A DNA stretch of 64,000 nucleotides from CALCNS01 sp964425745. GTDB taxonomy: Bacteria > Bacillota > JAAYKD01. Each line of letters starts with the position of its first letter. Within the stretch, counting starts at the first letter, position 1. Under the pieces are notes generated by a model that was not told the DNA's origin, did no database searches, and worked only from the letters and a program-made list of their open reading frames with translations. This document shows positions 26,342 through 34,627 of this stretch, in pieces. The translations under genes were made by a program, and so were the position numbers. The DNA lies in NCBI GenBank assembly GCA_964425745.1, contig CAYRNW010000008.1, positions 1 through 64,000 of the forward strand. Reading direction: 5' to 3'.

Positions 26342-27781
26342 TTATTTCTTGGTCGGATTTCCACCGGTCATGAAGGTATACATATCGTCGGTCATTTCCT
26401 GAATATTTTCTTCGCCTAAGTAAGCCATGTGGCCGGCTTTGTAGCCTTTCACAAAAATACGATCTTTGGGGAAGTCAGAGTGATCTAAGGTGTAGTAAAG
26501 AATCCCAATTTGGGTGCAAATATCATACCAGCCATTGACAAAGAAGGTGCGCATGCCAGGAACGCGGCGCATGGCCGTGCTTAAACTCATGGAGGTATTG
26601 CGGCCCTTGATGTCGTTGTTCCAGCTCATATAGAGGGAGTGGGAGTTAACAAAGTTGCGATCCCATTGAATGTTCAGCATCGGGAAGACTTCGCCTTGTA
26701 AGACCGATTGGAAGGCGGGGTTATATTTGCCTTCAGCAGGATCGTCGCGCATTCCCCATTGGGCTTCATCTAAACCGGGTTGGATGAGGGGACGGGTGAT
26801 GCGTCCATCTAGGCGAGAGACATAACGACCTTTTTTGCGTGCAACTTGGGCTCGGAATTCCACATCGTCGACTTCCAGCCCGCGTTTTTCCAAATATTCA
26901 CGTGAAACGCCGGTATAGTAGATCACTTTTTTGATGATATTTTCACGAGCTTTGCCTTGAAGGGCTTCGCCTTGGTATAAGGCTAAGAGATAATCGGTAT
27001 CAGCAAATTTCTTAGCTTCGGCAACGAATTCTTCCACGGTTTGATCGGAAGGATGATTATGATACCAATTGGTTGCAGCCAAGGTGGGGAAGGCTAAAAC
27101 CGCGGGGTAGACCGGTTTTTTATCGCTAAAGTATTTTCCCGGAGAAACCGTATTGCCAATCATGATAATGCCGTCGAAAGCAACGCTGTAAGCGCGGTCA
27201 GAACCCACCGTAGAGCCCATTCCGGCTACGGTAGCAGCGCGGGTGCATCCGTAGCTCTCACCGACCATATACTTGGGGCTTTGCCAACGATTATAACGGG
27301 CTAACCACATTTGAATAAAGGTTAAAATTGCTTCTGCATCGGGTTCAATGCCCCAGAATTTAGCTTTATATTCTTCGTTGAGTAAACGGCCAAAACCGGT
27401 TCCAACGGGATCAATGACAACGATGTCGGCGATGTCCAGTAGGCATTGTGCATTATCAACACCTTCATACGGTGGTAGTGGAATGGTGTCGGCATCGGCA
27501 TCGGTATATTTTAAACGGCGTGGGCTTAAAAAGCCTACATGAACCATCATGGAAGAGGTACCAGGGCCTCCGTTGAAACCAAATAATACCGGGCGGGTTT
27601 TCGGATCTTTAACATCGGACCTAAAGTAGGAGTAGGAGAAGATGGATGCCATGGGCTTGCCATCGTCGGCATAGAACACATTGTCCTCGCAAACGGTGTG
27701 ATAAGGAACTTTGACTCCGCGGAGCGTGATACTGCCCTCAGATGTGAAGCGAGAAGGGGTAAAGACATCGGTTAACAGCAT
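26342..27781 (-). CDS. Serine carboxypeptidase family S10
   Basis: A 479-aa peptidase. GFNGGPGTSSM (about residues 68-78) is the S10 oxyanion region, the nucleophile is in GESYG, the catalytic Asp in NGWYDICTQIG and the His in KAGHMAYLG. No signal peptide is apparent (MLLTDVFTPSRFTSEGS), so it is probably cytoplasmic, unlike the vacuolar or secreted eukaryotic members. It has a GGAGGAATC site and stands alone. S10 enzymes are not common in bacteria. Confidence 0.9.
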   Translation of the reverse strand: MLLTDVFTPSRFTSEGSITLRGVKVPYHTVCEDNVFYADDGKPMASIFSYSYFRSDVKDPKTRPVLFGFNGGPGTSSMMVHVGFLSPRRLKYTDADADTIPLPPYEGVDNAQCLLDIADIVVIDPVGTGFGRLLNEEYKAKFWGIEPDAEAILTFIQMWLARYNRWQSPKYMVGESYGCTRAATVAGMGSTVGSDRAYSVAFDGIIMIGNTVSPGKYFSDKKPVYPAVLAFPTLAATNWYHNHPSDQTVEEFVAEAKKFADTDYLLALYQGEALQGKARENIIKKVIYYTGVSREYLEKRGLEVDDVEFRAQVARKKGRYVSRLDGRITRPLIQPGLDEAQWGMRDDPAEGKYNPAFQSVLQGEVFPMLNIQWDRNFVNSHSLYMSWNNDIKGRNTSMSLSTAMRRVPGMRTFFVNGWYDICTQIGILYYTLDHSDFPKDRIFVKGYKAGHMAYLGEENIQEMTDDMYTFMTGGNPTKK

Positions 27782-27975
27782 GGTGATTCCTCCTCAATGT
27801 TTGATAATCGGAATAAATCCGTCCTCTATATTATACGAGCCTTCTTGTGAATTGGCAAGAGAAAAACGGATTTTGTGAGAATTGGATACAGAGAAGGATT
27901 CTAAGAAGAATATGAACAATTAGTATTCCATAAAGTCAAGAGAACGCTATTTTTTTGAAAGTAGGCGACAAGTCT

Positions 27976-29301
27976 ATGCCATTTCTTTTTGCATTGTCAG
28001 TTTTGATTGGGGCAATCTTTTTTTGTGTGATCTTGGGCTATAGCATTCTTTTTGGCTTATCGGCTGGAGCGGTTGCGTTTTTCGTCGCAGCACTGTGGGA
28101 AGGACATCCCCTCAAAGAAATCGTACCGATGATGGGTAGAGGGATTCGCGACAGCTTCATTGTAATCCGTATCCTCTTATTAATCGGTGCGATGACCGGC
28201 ATCTGGCGAATCAGCGGGACCATTCCTTATTTGGTTTACTATGGGATTCAACTAATCGCCCCTCAAACGTTTATTTTGTTAGCCTTTTTACTGTCTTCTG
28301 CGGTTTCGTATTTAATTGGCACGAGTATTGGTACCTGTGGAACCATAGGGATTGTGCTCATGGTTTTGGCCGAAGCAGGAGGAGTGAGTCCTCTGATTAC
28401 TGCAGGGGCGGTGGTTTCAGGTGCTTATTTTGGAGATCGTGCCAGCCCGGCTTCCAGTTGCGCCAATTTAGTGGCTTTTCTTACATCTACTGAGCTTTAT
28501 GATAATGTTAAACAGATGTTAAAGGACACCGTTTTTCCCATGGCCGTGGTGACCACCACATATGCAGGCTTAAGCTTAATTTTTCCGTTGAAAGCAGCTT
28601 CTCAGAATATGAGTCAGAACATTGCGCAACAGGTGGTGTTGTCGCCATGGCTGTTGCTTCCGGTTTTCGTAATCTTAATTGCTCCTTTTTTAAAAATCAA
28701 AATCAGAGATGCCATGGCAGTGAGTATTGGTCTGGGCTTTGTTTTAGCGGCTTGGATTCAACAGCAACCCATATCTTTGATCCTTAAGGCATTGCTCACC
28801 GGATATACCACAGAGAATGTTTCTTTGCAAATGTTTCAAGGGGGTGGTATGTGGAGTATGAAAAATGCGATTCTAATTATTTTGATCTCGGCAACGTTCT
28901 CAGGAATTCTCAAAGGGACCGATATGCTCTCCGATCTCTGGAGGAGGTTAGAAATCTGGGCACAACGCATAGGGGTTCTTCCAGTATTGGCCTTGACCAG
29001 CATCCCGGTTTCTGCAATTGCTTGTAATCAGACCTTGTCTTTGATTTTGGAGGCACAACTGATTAAACCACTCTATGTAAAAAGAAATTTATCGTATACT
29101 CAAATGATGCTTGATATGTCAAACACCACTGTTACGATTGCAGGTTTGATTCCTTGGAACACAGCGTGTGCAATCCCCTTGAGTTTATTGGGTGCTTCGT
29201 ATGCGGCTATTCCGTGGGCTTTATATCTTTGGTTGTTACCAATTTTAGGGATTATAAAAGTTGCTGTTTCAACAAGAAGGGGAAAAAACGTTAGTTCTTG
29301 A
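27976..29301 (+). CDS. NhaC-type Na+/H+ antiporter
   Basis: A 441-aa membrane protein with about eleven helices. Conserved NhaC features are SYLIGTSIGTCGTIGIVLM and GAYFGDRASPASS. The first gene of a run with PPC protein, Sec-peroxiredoxin, amidohydrolase and cupin genes. The start is uncertain: ATG 27976 is used; a TTG at 27955 is also in frame and neither has an ideal ribosome binding site. Substrate may be sodium/proton or an organic ion. Confidence 0.82.
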   Translation: MPFLFALSVLIGAIFFCVILGYSILFGLSAGAVAFFVAALWEGHPLKEIVPMMGRGIRDSFIVIRILLLIGAMTGIWRISGTIPYLVYYGIQLIAPQTFILLAFLLSSAVSYLIGTSIGTCGTIGIVLMVLAEAGGVSPLITAGAVVSGAYFGDRASPASSCANLVAFLTSTELYDNVKQMLKDTVFPMAVVTTTYAGLSLIFPLKAASQNMSQNIAQQVVLSPWLLLPVFVILIAPFLKIKIRDAMAVSIGLGFVLAAWIQQQPISLILKALLTGYTTENVSLQMFQGGGMWSMKNAILIILISATFSGILKGTDMLSDLWRRLEIWAQRIGVLPVLALTSIPVSAIACNQTLSLILEAQLIKPLYVKRNLSYTQMMLDMSNTTVTIAGLIPWNTACAIPLSLLGASYAAIPWALYLWLLPILGIIKVAVSTRRGKNVSS

Positions 29302-29324
29302 ATTGATGGATGGAGGTGTTGCAG

Positions 29325-29774
29325 ATGAAATATTATGACCAAGCAAAACCAGGTCGAACCATTGTTGTGCGATTGAACCCGGGAGATTATGTTATGGAGA
29401 GTCTTCGGTTAGTGATCGACCAAGCAGAACTTAAGAATGGTTACATCGCTTCAGGAGTTGCCAGTTTTGATCATTGTCGCTTGAAAACCGCCATTGGAGT
29501 AAGTCAACCTCCGGTCTTTGTGTATCCGGAATGGAACGACGTTCCGTTAGAGGTGGTTGCTCTGCAAGGGTTTATAGCGGAAGGGCAGCCGCATGTTCAT
29601 GTCGTTGTATCCGATGATAAGCAAGCAGTCGCCGGGCACTTAGAAGAAAGCAGAATCCTTTTCGTGGGTGAAATTGTGATCCAGGAACTGATTGGGCAAG
29701 AATTTACTCGTGAACCCATCAGTGCATCCTTGAATCAAATCGTTGTAAAAAACGAGGAACCAGAAAGAAGTTAG
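29325..29774 (+). CDS. PPC-domain (DUF296) protein
   Basis: A 149-aa protein with the PPC/DUF296 fold: a start with RLNPGDYVMESLRLVIDQAE, GYIASGVASFDHCRL and the histidine pair GQPHVHVVVSD near residues 87-96. In plants it follows AT-hooks; bacterial stand-alone members form trimers with metal-like sites and unknown role. GGAGGTG lies before ATG 29325, 23 bp after the antiporter gene. Confidence 0.85.
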   Translation: MKYYDQAKPGRTIVVRLNPGDYVMESLRLVIDQAELKNGYIASGVASFDHCRLKTAIGVSQPPVFVYPEWNDVPLEVVALQGFIAEGQPHVHVVVSDDKQAVAGHLEESRILFVGEIVIQELIGQEFTREPISASLNQIVVKNEEPERS

Positions 29775-29785
29775 GAGTGAATGGT

Positions 29786-30256
29786 ATGGCAAGATTGGAC
29801 GTAAACATGCAGGCCCCCAACTTTTCTTTACCCGATTTCAACGGAGAATTATTTGAACTCTCAAAGTACCAAGGGAAGTCCCATATCTTAGTGGTGTTTA
29901 ACCGAGGATTTATCTGACCCTTTTGCCAAAAGCATATGGCGCAGTTGCGTCAAGAATTTGAACAGTTTGCTAAAAGAGACACGGTCATCGTGATTCTTGG
30001 ACCCGAAAATGCAGCATCCTTTAAATCCTACTGGGAGAAAAATCAACTCCCCTTCATTGGCTTACCCGATGAACAAAAACAGGTTTTGAATCTGTATGGT
30101 CAGGAAGTCAAGTTATTAAAATTAGGTCGGATGCCTGCTCAAATGTTAATCGATAAACAAGGAATTCTTCGCTTTGCTCATTATGGAAATTCCATGCAAG
30201 ATATTCCGGATAGTACAGAGATTTTTGAGATTTTAGACCAGCTCAAAGCCCAATAA
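29786..30256 (+). CDS. Selenocysteine-containing peroxiredoxin-like protein
   Basis: ATG 29786 (AGGAGTG site) opens a frame that meets TGA at 29915-29917 and continues without further stop to 30256, 156 residues in all. The context is FNRGFI-U-PFCQKHMAQLRQEF; relatives have NRGFWCPFCRxHM-type motifs, so the TGA falls on the peroxidatic Cys of the CxxC. It is therefore read as Sec44 with resolving Cys47. The remainder is a thioredoxin-fold AhpC/TSA-like domain. A candidate SECIS hairpin lies 20 nt after the TGA. Read conventionally the protein would be a useless 43-mer. It probably reduces peroxides. Confidence 0.9.
29937..29952 (+). promoter_or_regulatory. Candidate bacterial SECIS element (peroxiredoxin)
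   Basis: UGGCGC-AGUU-GCGUCA stem-loop within the coding sequence, 20 nt downstream of the TGA, apical loop AGUU with a GU. Size and distance agree with bacterial SECIS elements bound by SelB. Confidence 0.6.
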
Positions 30257-30275
30257 GCAAAAGGAGAGTGAACCC

Positions 30276-31745
30276 ATGTTTGATATTCTAATCAAAAACG
30301 GAACTGTTATCACGGTTGATGCCAAGCATCATGTGTATCAACCCGGTTTTGTAGCAATTCAGGGTGAAACTATTGCGGCAATTGGACCGATGGCTGATTT
30401 ACCGAATGAATTTGCAGCGAAGAAAGTCATCGATGCAACCGGATTAGCCGTTATGCCTGGGTTAATCGATGGTCATGGACACGCAGGACATTGCTTATTA
30501 AAAACCATGTCTGAAAGTAGCGATACCAAAACCGGTGGTTGGTGGGGATCCATGGCAGAAGACCTCTATTTCCATTACACCGATGAGTTTTTTTGGTATG
30601 CGGAAGGAGCTTTAGCTGCTGCTGAACGCTTGAAATTTGGGATCACCACCGGTGTTTCTATGCTTGGTAGCACTCCAAGACCGGATCATATCCCAAACTT
30701 GGAAGCACATTTTGAAGGTTCTTTGAAGACAGGGATTCGTCAAATTTCAGGAATTGGTTCTTGTGACGGCCCTTGGCCGAAAAATCCTTGGGTTTGGAAA
30801 AATGGAAAACCCAGCGAATCGGTATTTACACCGGAGCAAATGGTACAAAACACCGAATACAGCGTCAAACACTTGAATGGCAAACACAAACGTCAAATTT
30901 GTGTGGTTGCTCCGGGTAATTTAGGAATCAGTGAAGCTGCCGGTGATACGCGGGAGTTTGCCATATGGAAAAACCGTGCCATGAGCCGAATTGCCAAAGA
31001 ATATAATACCCCTTTACACACCCATATCTATGGTGGCGGACTACAATTTGTGTACGATACCACACCGGAGATTTTGGGACCCACTACTTCTCTCACTCAT
31101 TCAACCGGTTTAAGCGAGCGAGAAATCGAAATTTTTGCTGAAACCGGGGCGGTTTTATTCCATGGACCAACTACTAGAGCCAACATTAAGAATCGCTGTC
31201 CAGTCTATGAAGTTTTAAGAGCAGGCGGAGAAGTCGTGATTGTTACGGACGGAACTGCGCCTGATCGAAGTTATGATATCTGGCGTGACATGAAAATCTT
31301 TCAGGTTTTACATCGGGCTCACGAACATGATACCCTCATAGCACCTCCGGGCCGAGTTTTGGAAATGTGCAGTATTCGTGTAGCTAAGGCATTTGGACTG
31401 GATCATCAGATTGGTTCTTTAGAAAAGGGTAAAAAAGCGGACGTGATCATCATCAATACCCAACAACCTCACTTGGCTCCCTTTGGAATCATGCCGGTAC
31501 AACGTGTTGTGTATCACGCCCAAGGACAAGATGTCGATACCGTCATTGTCGATGGCGAAGTCATGATGGAAAACCGACAAATGCTGCATTGTGATGAAAA
31601 GCAAATCCTGAAAGATGCAGAGAAGGCATTTGAGGAATTGCAGAATCGGGTTGGCGCACAGAAGATGAAAGCCTTCCAGTCGTATGAAGGTTTATACAAT
31701 ATTTCTGCTACCGCTATTGCGAACCCCTATGAGAAATCCAAATAA
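30276..31745 (+). CDS. Amidohydrolase-family metal-dependent hydrolase
   Basis: A 489-aa enzyme of the ATZ/TRZ-like amidohydrolase group. Metal-binding HGHAGH follows MPGLIDG near residue 65, then LHTHIYGGG, THSTGL and VTDGTAPDRS give the other metal and catalytic residues. A terminal DVIIINTQQPHLAP and DTVIVDGEVMMEN close the beta-sandwich. It probably deaminates or dechlorinates a nitrogen heterocycle or hydrolyses a cyclic amide; substrate unknown. AAAGGAGAG precedes ATG 30276. Confidence 0.87.
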   Translation: MFDILIKNGTVITVDAKHHVYQPGFVAIQGETIAAIGPMADLPNEFAAKKVIDATGLAVMPGLIDGHGHAGHCLLKTMSESSDTKTGGWWGSMAEDLYFHYTDEFFWYAEGALAAAERLKFGITTGVSMLGSTPRPDHIPNLEAHFEGSLKTGIRQISGIGSCDGPWPKNPWVWKNGKPSESVFTPEQMVQNTEYSVKHLNGKHKRQICVVAPGNLGISEAAGDTREFAIWKNRAMSRIAKEYNTPLHTHIYGGGLQFVYDTTPEILGPTTSLTHSTGLSEREIEIFAETGAVLFHGPTTRANIKNRCPVYEVLRAGGEVVIVTDGTAPDRSYDIWRDMKIFQVLHRAHEHDTLIAPPGRVLEMCSIRVAKAFGLDHQIGSLEKGKKADVIIINTQQPHLAPFGIMPVQRVVYHAQGQDVDTVIVDGEVMMENRQMLHCDEKQILKDAEKAFEELQNRVGAQKMKAFQSYEGLYNISATAIANPYEKSK

Positions 31746-31766
31746 GAAAGATAGAGGAGGAAGCGT

Positions 31767-32114
31767 ATGTCTTTAGATCATATTCAAAATGTCAAAGAGG
31801 TGCTATATAACAGCAATGGAGCCAGCGCAGTTCACAAGAAGTCGATGATTGGCCCTTGGAATGGTTGGCCGGATTATGTGATGCGATTCTTCGAAATTGA
31901 ACCGGGTGGTTATACCCCCAAACATCAACACCCTTGGCCGCAATACATGTTTGTGGTAGAGGGACAAGGAGTGCTTGACTTAGAGGGAGTAGAAGAAGGA
32001 ATTGCATTTGGTAATTCGATTGTCGTTCCCGATAATGCCAGTCACCAAATTAAAAATATTGGTAAGGACAATCTGAAATTTGTCTGTGTCGTACCTCCCC
32101 ATGGAGATGTATAA
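31767..32114 (+). CDS. Single-domain cupin protein
   Basis: A 115-aa cupin. Motif 1 is GGYTPKHQHPWPQYMFVVEG and motif 2 is GNSIVVPDNASHQIKN, with His and Gln/His metal ligands. It follows the amidohydrolase by 21 bp with AGAGGAGG and ends at a strong terminator; likely the same pathway. Confidence 0.87.
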   Translation: MSLDHIQNVKEVLYNSNGASAVHKKSMIGPWNGWPDYVMRFFEIEPGGYTPKHQHPWPQYMFVVEGQGVLDLEGVEEGIAFGNSIVVPDNASHQIKNIGKDNLKFVCVVPPHGDV

Positions 32115-32130
32115 ACGAGAGTATCAATAA

Positions 32131-32172
32131 AAAAGTAGGGACTACCTGGTCAAAGGTAGTCCCTACTTTTTA
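32131..32172 (+). terminator. Rho-independent terminator
   Basis: AAAAGTAGGGACTACC / GGTAGTCCCTACTTTT stem closing the antiporter-to-cupin run. Confidence 0.9.
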
Positions 32173-32332
32173 TAAGATTCGTGGGTTTTTGAACGAATGC
32201 GAATTAATTTGGATTAATGAAGAAAAAATCTATTGACGTGCAAGGGAAAAAGTGTTAAATTCTATGGTAAGATCAATAATGGTTTAAAACCCACCTAATA
32301 CATAAAAAAACTTCAAAGGAGGAGAGAATGGA

Positions 32333-33118
32333 TTGAAGATTCCAATGTATCAAGTAGATGCCTTCACCACTCAGCTGTTTCAGGGGAACCCTGCTGCAGT
32401 CTGCCCTTTAGAACAATGGTTACCCGAAGAAACCATGCAAAAAATAGCGGCGGAGAACAATTTATCGGAAACCGCCTTTTTTGTGCGCAGAGGAGATGAC
32501 TATGAGTTAAAATGGTTTACTCCAAAAGGAGAAGTGGAACTATGTGGTCACGCTACCTTAGCAACGGCCTATGTAATCTTAAATTTCATTGAACCTAAAC
32601 GCTCCAATATCACCTTCTTCACCAAGGGGGGAATCCTCATGGTGTTCAAGGAAGGTAAACTCTTGACCATGTTGTTTCCTCCCAAAGAAACCACGCGTTG
32701 CACAGCTCCCGAAGCTTTAATTAAAGGGTTAGGGAAAAGGCCTGTGGAAGTGCAAAAGGGCTACAATTATTTGGCAATCTATGAAAAAGAAGAAGATATT
32801 TTGCGGCTTCAACCAGATTTCAATGAACTGAAAAAATTGGATACCCATGGGGTAATTGTAACAGCCAAAGGAGACAAAGTAGATTTTGTTTCTCGTTACT
32901 TTGCTCCTAAAATGGGTGTCGATGAAGATCCGGTAACCGGTTCAGCGCATTGCAGTTTAGTTCCTTATTGGAGTAGAGTTTTAGGTAAAACCGAGTTTTT
33001 AGCGTATCAGCGCTCCCCGCGCGGTGGTAAAATCATTTGTGCCAATATGGGAGAACGAATTAAACTCTCCGGGGAAGCGGTTCTTTATTTGGAAGGAACC
33101 ATCCATCTTCCTGATTAA
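32333..33118 (+). CDS. PhzF-family isomerase/epimerase
   Basis: A 261-aa protein with the PhzF signature FQGNPAAVC (residues 15-23) and EDPVTGSAHCSLVPYW near the C-terminus; the catalytic glutamate is likely in NNLSETAFF. It is a diaminopimelate-epimerase fold enzyme of unknown substrate. It starts at TTG 32333 behind AAAGGAGG. A possible promoter TTGACG-17 bp-TAAATT lies around 32233-32261. Confidence 0.87.
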   Translation: MKIPMYQVDAFTTQLFQGNPAAVCPLEQWLPEETMQKIAAENNLSETAFFVRRGDDYELKWFTPKGEVELCGHATLATAYVILNFIEPKRSNITFFTKGGILMVFKEGKLLTMLFPPKETTRCTAPEALIKGLGKRPVEVQKGYNYLAIYEKEEDILRLQPDFNELKKLDTHGVIVTAKGDKVDFVSRYFAPKMGVDEDPVTGSAHCSLVPYWSRVLGKTEFLAYQRSPRGGKIICANMGERIKLSGEAVLYLEGTIHLPD

Positions 33119-33124
33119 TGAAAC

Positions 33125-33160
33125 AGCGATCCCCTCGCCGATAAGGCGAGGGGATCGCTT
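33125..33160. terminator. Bidirectional terminator
   Basis: AGCGATCCCCTCGCC / GGCGAGGGGATCGCT, 15-bp perfect stem, between convergent genes. Confidence 0.85.
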
Positions 33161-33172
33161 TGTTTGGTCTGT

Positions 33173-33874
33173 CTATTTTCCCATAAGGGAGAGTTCAACT
33201 ATGATTGGAAGCTCGTCTATTCTTTCAACATAATAGAAAAGTACTTCATGATCTTTTTGCAATTTCATTTGTGGAATAATTTCTTTTTGGAGCGGGGTCA
33301 AAGCAAAGAATTTCGCGGGGATTTCATCGGGTACCCCACTAATTTTAATTTGCAGTTCCAAGTCTTCATTTAAGCTTTGGTAACGACCGCTATCGGTTTT
33401 TAAAGCAATTTCGAGAGCTTCATAGACGGTTTCCTGGTCACTCTCAATACGAACAGTAGTAACTTCTTCGTTAAAGAGGAGGACTAGCTGTGGGTACGTC
33501 AAAGCTTCAGTCACGGAATCACCGGGTTTTGGTGAGATTTCCTTCAAGGTTAAACCTAGTTCTCCTCCCACCAAGCTAATGGAATCTACTTCCAAAGCAA
33601 ATCCTCCGGTAGGTTTTTCACCCATGTTGATGATTAGATAATTCGTGGTTTCGGATGTGTGGATCAAATACCCCGGTATGTCTTTTACATAATCCAGCAG
33701 GCCGGGTAACCCTTCTTCTATGGGGGTGGTTTCATCCAAGAGTGTGTATTCAAACTCCGGAACCTCGGGCTCCTCTGGGTCTTCGGGTGTATTGGGGGTT
33801 GGTTGTTGCTGACAGCCGGCCAAAAATATAACAACGAACAGCAGAACAAGCCAACCGCGGTTTCTAATTTTCAT
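33173..33874 (-). CDS. PrcB-like lipoprotein
   Basis: A 233-aa protein with a signal peptide and lipobox (FLAGC, Cys at residue 21), a Pro/Glu-rich linker, then NYLIINMGEKPTGGFALEV, the PrcB C-terminal-type motif. Such proteins accompany or bind proteases in some bacteria; no protease gene is adjacent here. Membrane-anchored on the outer face. The RBS AGGAGAGAT precedes ATG 33874. Confidence 0.78.
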   Translation of the reverse strand: MKIRNRGWLVLLFVVIFLAGCQQQPTPNTPEDPEEPEVPEFEYTLLDETTPIEEGLPGLLDYVKDIPGYLIHTSETTNYLIINMGEKPTGGFALEVDSISLVGGELGLTLKEISPKPGDSVTEALTYPQLVLLFNEEVTTVRIESDQETVYEALEIALKTDSGRYQSLNEDLELQIKISGVPDEIPAKFFALTPLQKEIIPQMKLQKDHEVLFYYVERIDELPIIVELSLMGK

Positions 33875-33987
33875 AGTAATCTCTCCTTTCTACAGATACA
33901 GACGTAAGCTACCATTGTTTAGTTCCTTTTATCAGGACAATATTCCTTCCTTTGCTGATTCTGTCGTTTATCGGCTGTAGTTGTCAC

Positions 33988-34031
33988 CTGTATATACAGC
34001 TGTTGACATACAGAGTCGCAATGATTATAAT
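33988..34031 (+). promoter_or_regulatory. niaR-nadAC promoter with palindrome
   Basis: TTGACA (34003-34008), 17-bp spacer, TATAAT (34026-34031). Immediately upstream lies the perfect palindrome CTGTATATACAG (33988-33999), with a related TGACATACAG across the -35. This is a plausible operator for the encoded NiaR. Confidence 0.75.
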
Positions 34032-34057
34032 AAAATTGATAAAAGAGAGGATGAACG

Positions 34058-34627
34058 ATGAGAATGATGGATGCCAATCAGCGGAGATTAAAAATAACAG
34101 AATACCTTCAAACTTCAGATAAGCCGATTACGGGAAATGAATTAGCTCAGCTTTTTGGGGTTACCCGCCAGGTGATTGTTCAAGATATTGCAATCTTGCG
34201 AGCAGGGGGCCTACCACTGGTTTCAACGACTTCCGGCTATCTTCTAATTCGGGAAACGACGAAACAGAGATTCATAAAAGTGTTGAACTGTCATCATAAA
34301 ACCTTGGAGCAGGCCGAACAAGAACTAAAAATTATTGTTCAAAACGGTGGTAAAGTACGTGATGTTATGGTTGAACATCCCATATACGGAGAAATTACCG
34401 GCAATTTAATGCTTTCAACACCAGAAATGGTTGATGCTTGGTTAGAAAGAGCCAAAGCGAGTCACTCCCTGATGCTCTCGGCTGTTACCAATGGAAATCA
34501 CATGCATACTGTGGAGAGTCATGATGAGGAAACGATGAATGTAATTGAAAGTAAACTTCGAAAAGCCGGGCTTCTGTTGGAGCTACCTCAATATGGAAGT
34601 TTACAAGAGGAGCGTGTGAGCAGATGA
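34058..34627 (+). CDS. niaR: NiaR-type NAD biosynthesis repressor
   Basis: A 189-aa protein. The N-terminal winged helix (RRLKITEYLQTSDKPITGNE) is followed by the 3H domain with its histidine clusters: CHHK near residue 75, VEHPIYGEITGNL, and GNHMHTVESHD. NiaR represses NAD genes when nicotinic acid is bound. It overlaps nadA by 4 bp, and a palindromic site overlaps its promoter region, consistent with autoregulation of the niaR-nadA-nadC operon. Confidence 0.9.
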   Translation: MRMMDANQRRLKITEYLQTSDKPITGNELAQLFGVTRQVIVQDIAILRAGGLPLVSTTSGYLLIRETTKQRFIKVLNCHHKTLEQAEQELKIIVQNGGKVRDVMVEHPIYGEITGNLMLSTPEMVDAWLERAKASHSLMLSAVTNGNHMHTVESHDEETMNVIESKLRKAGLLLELPQYGSLQEERVSR

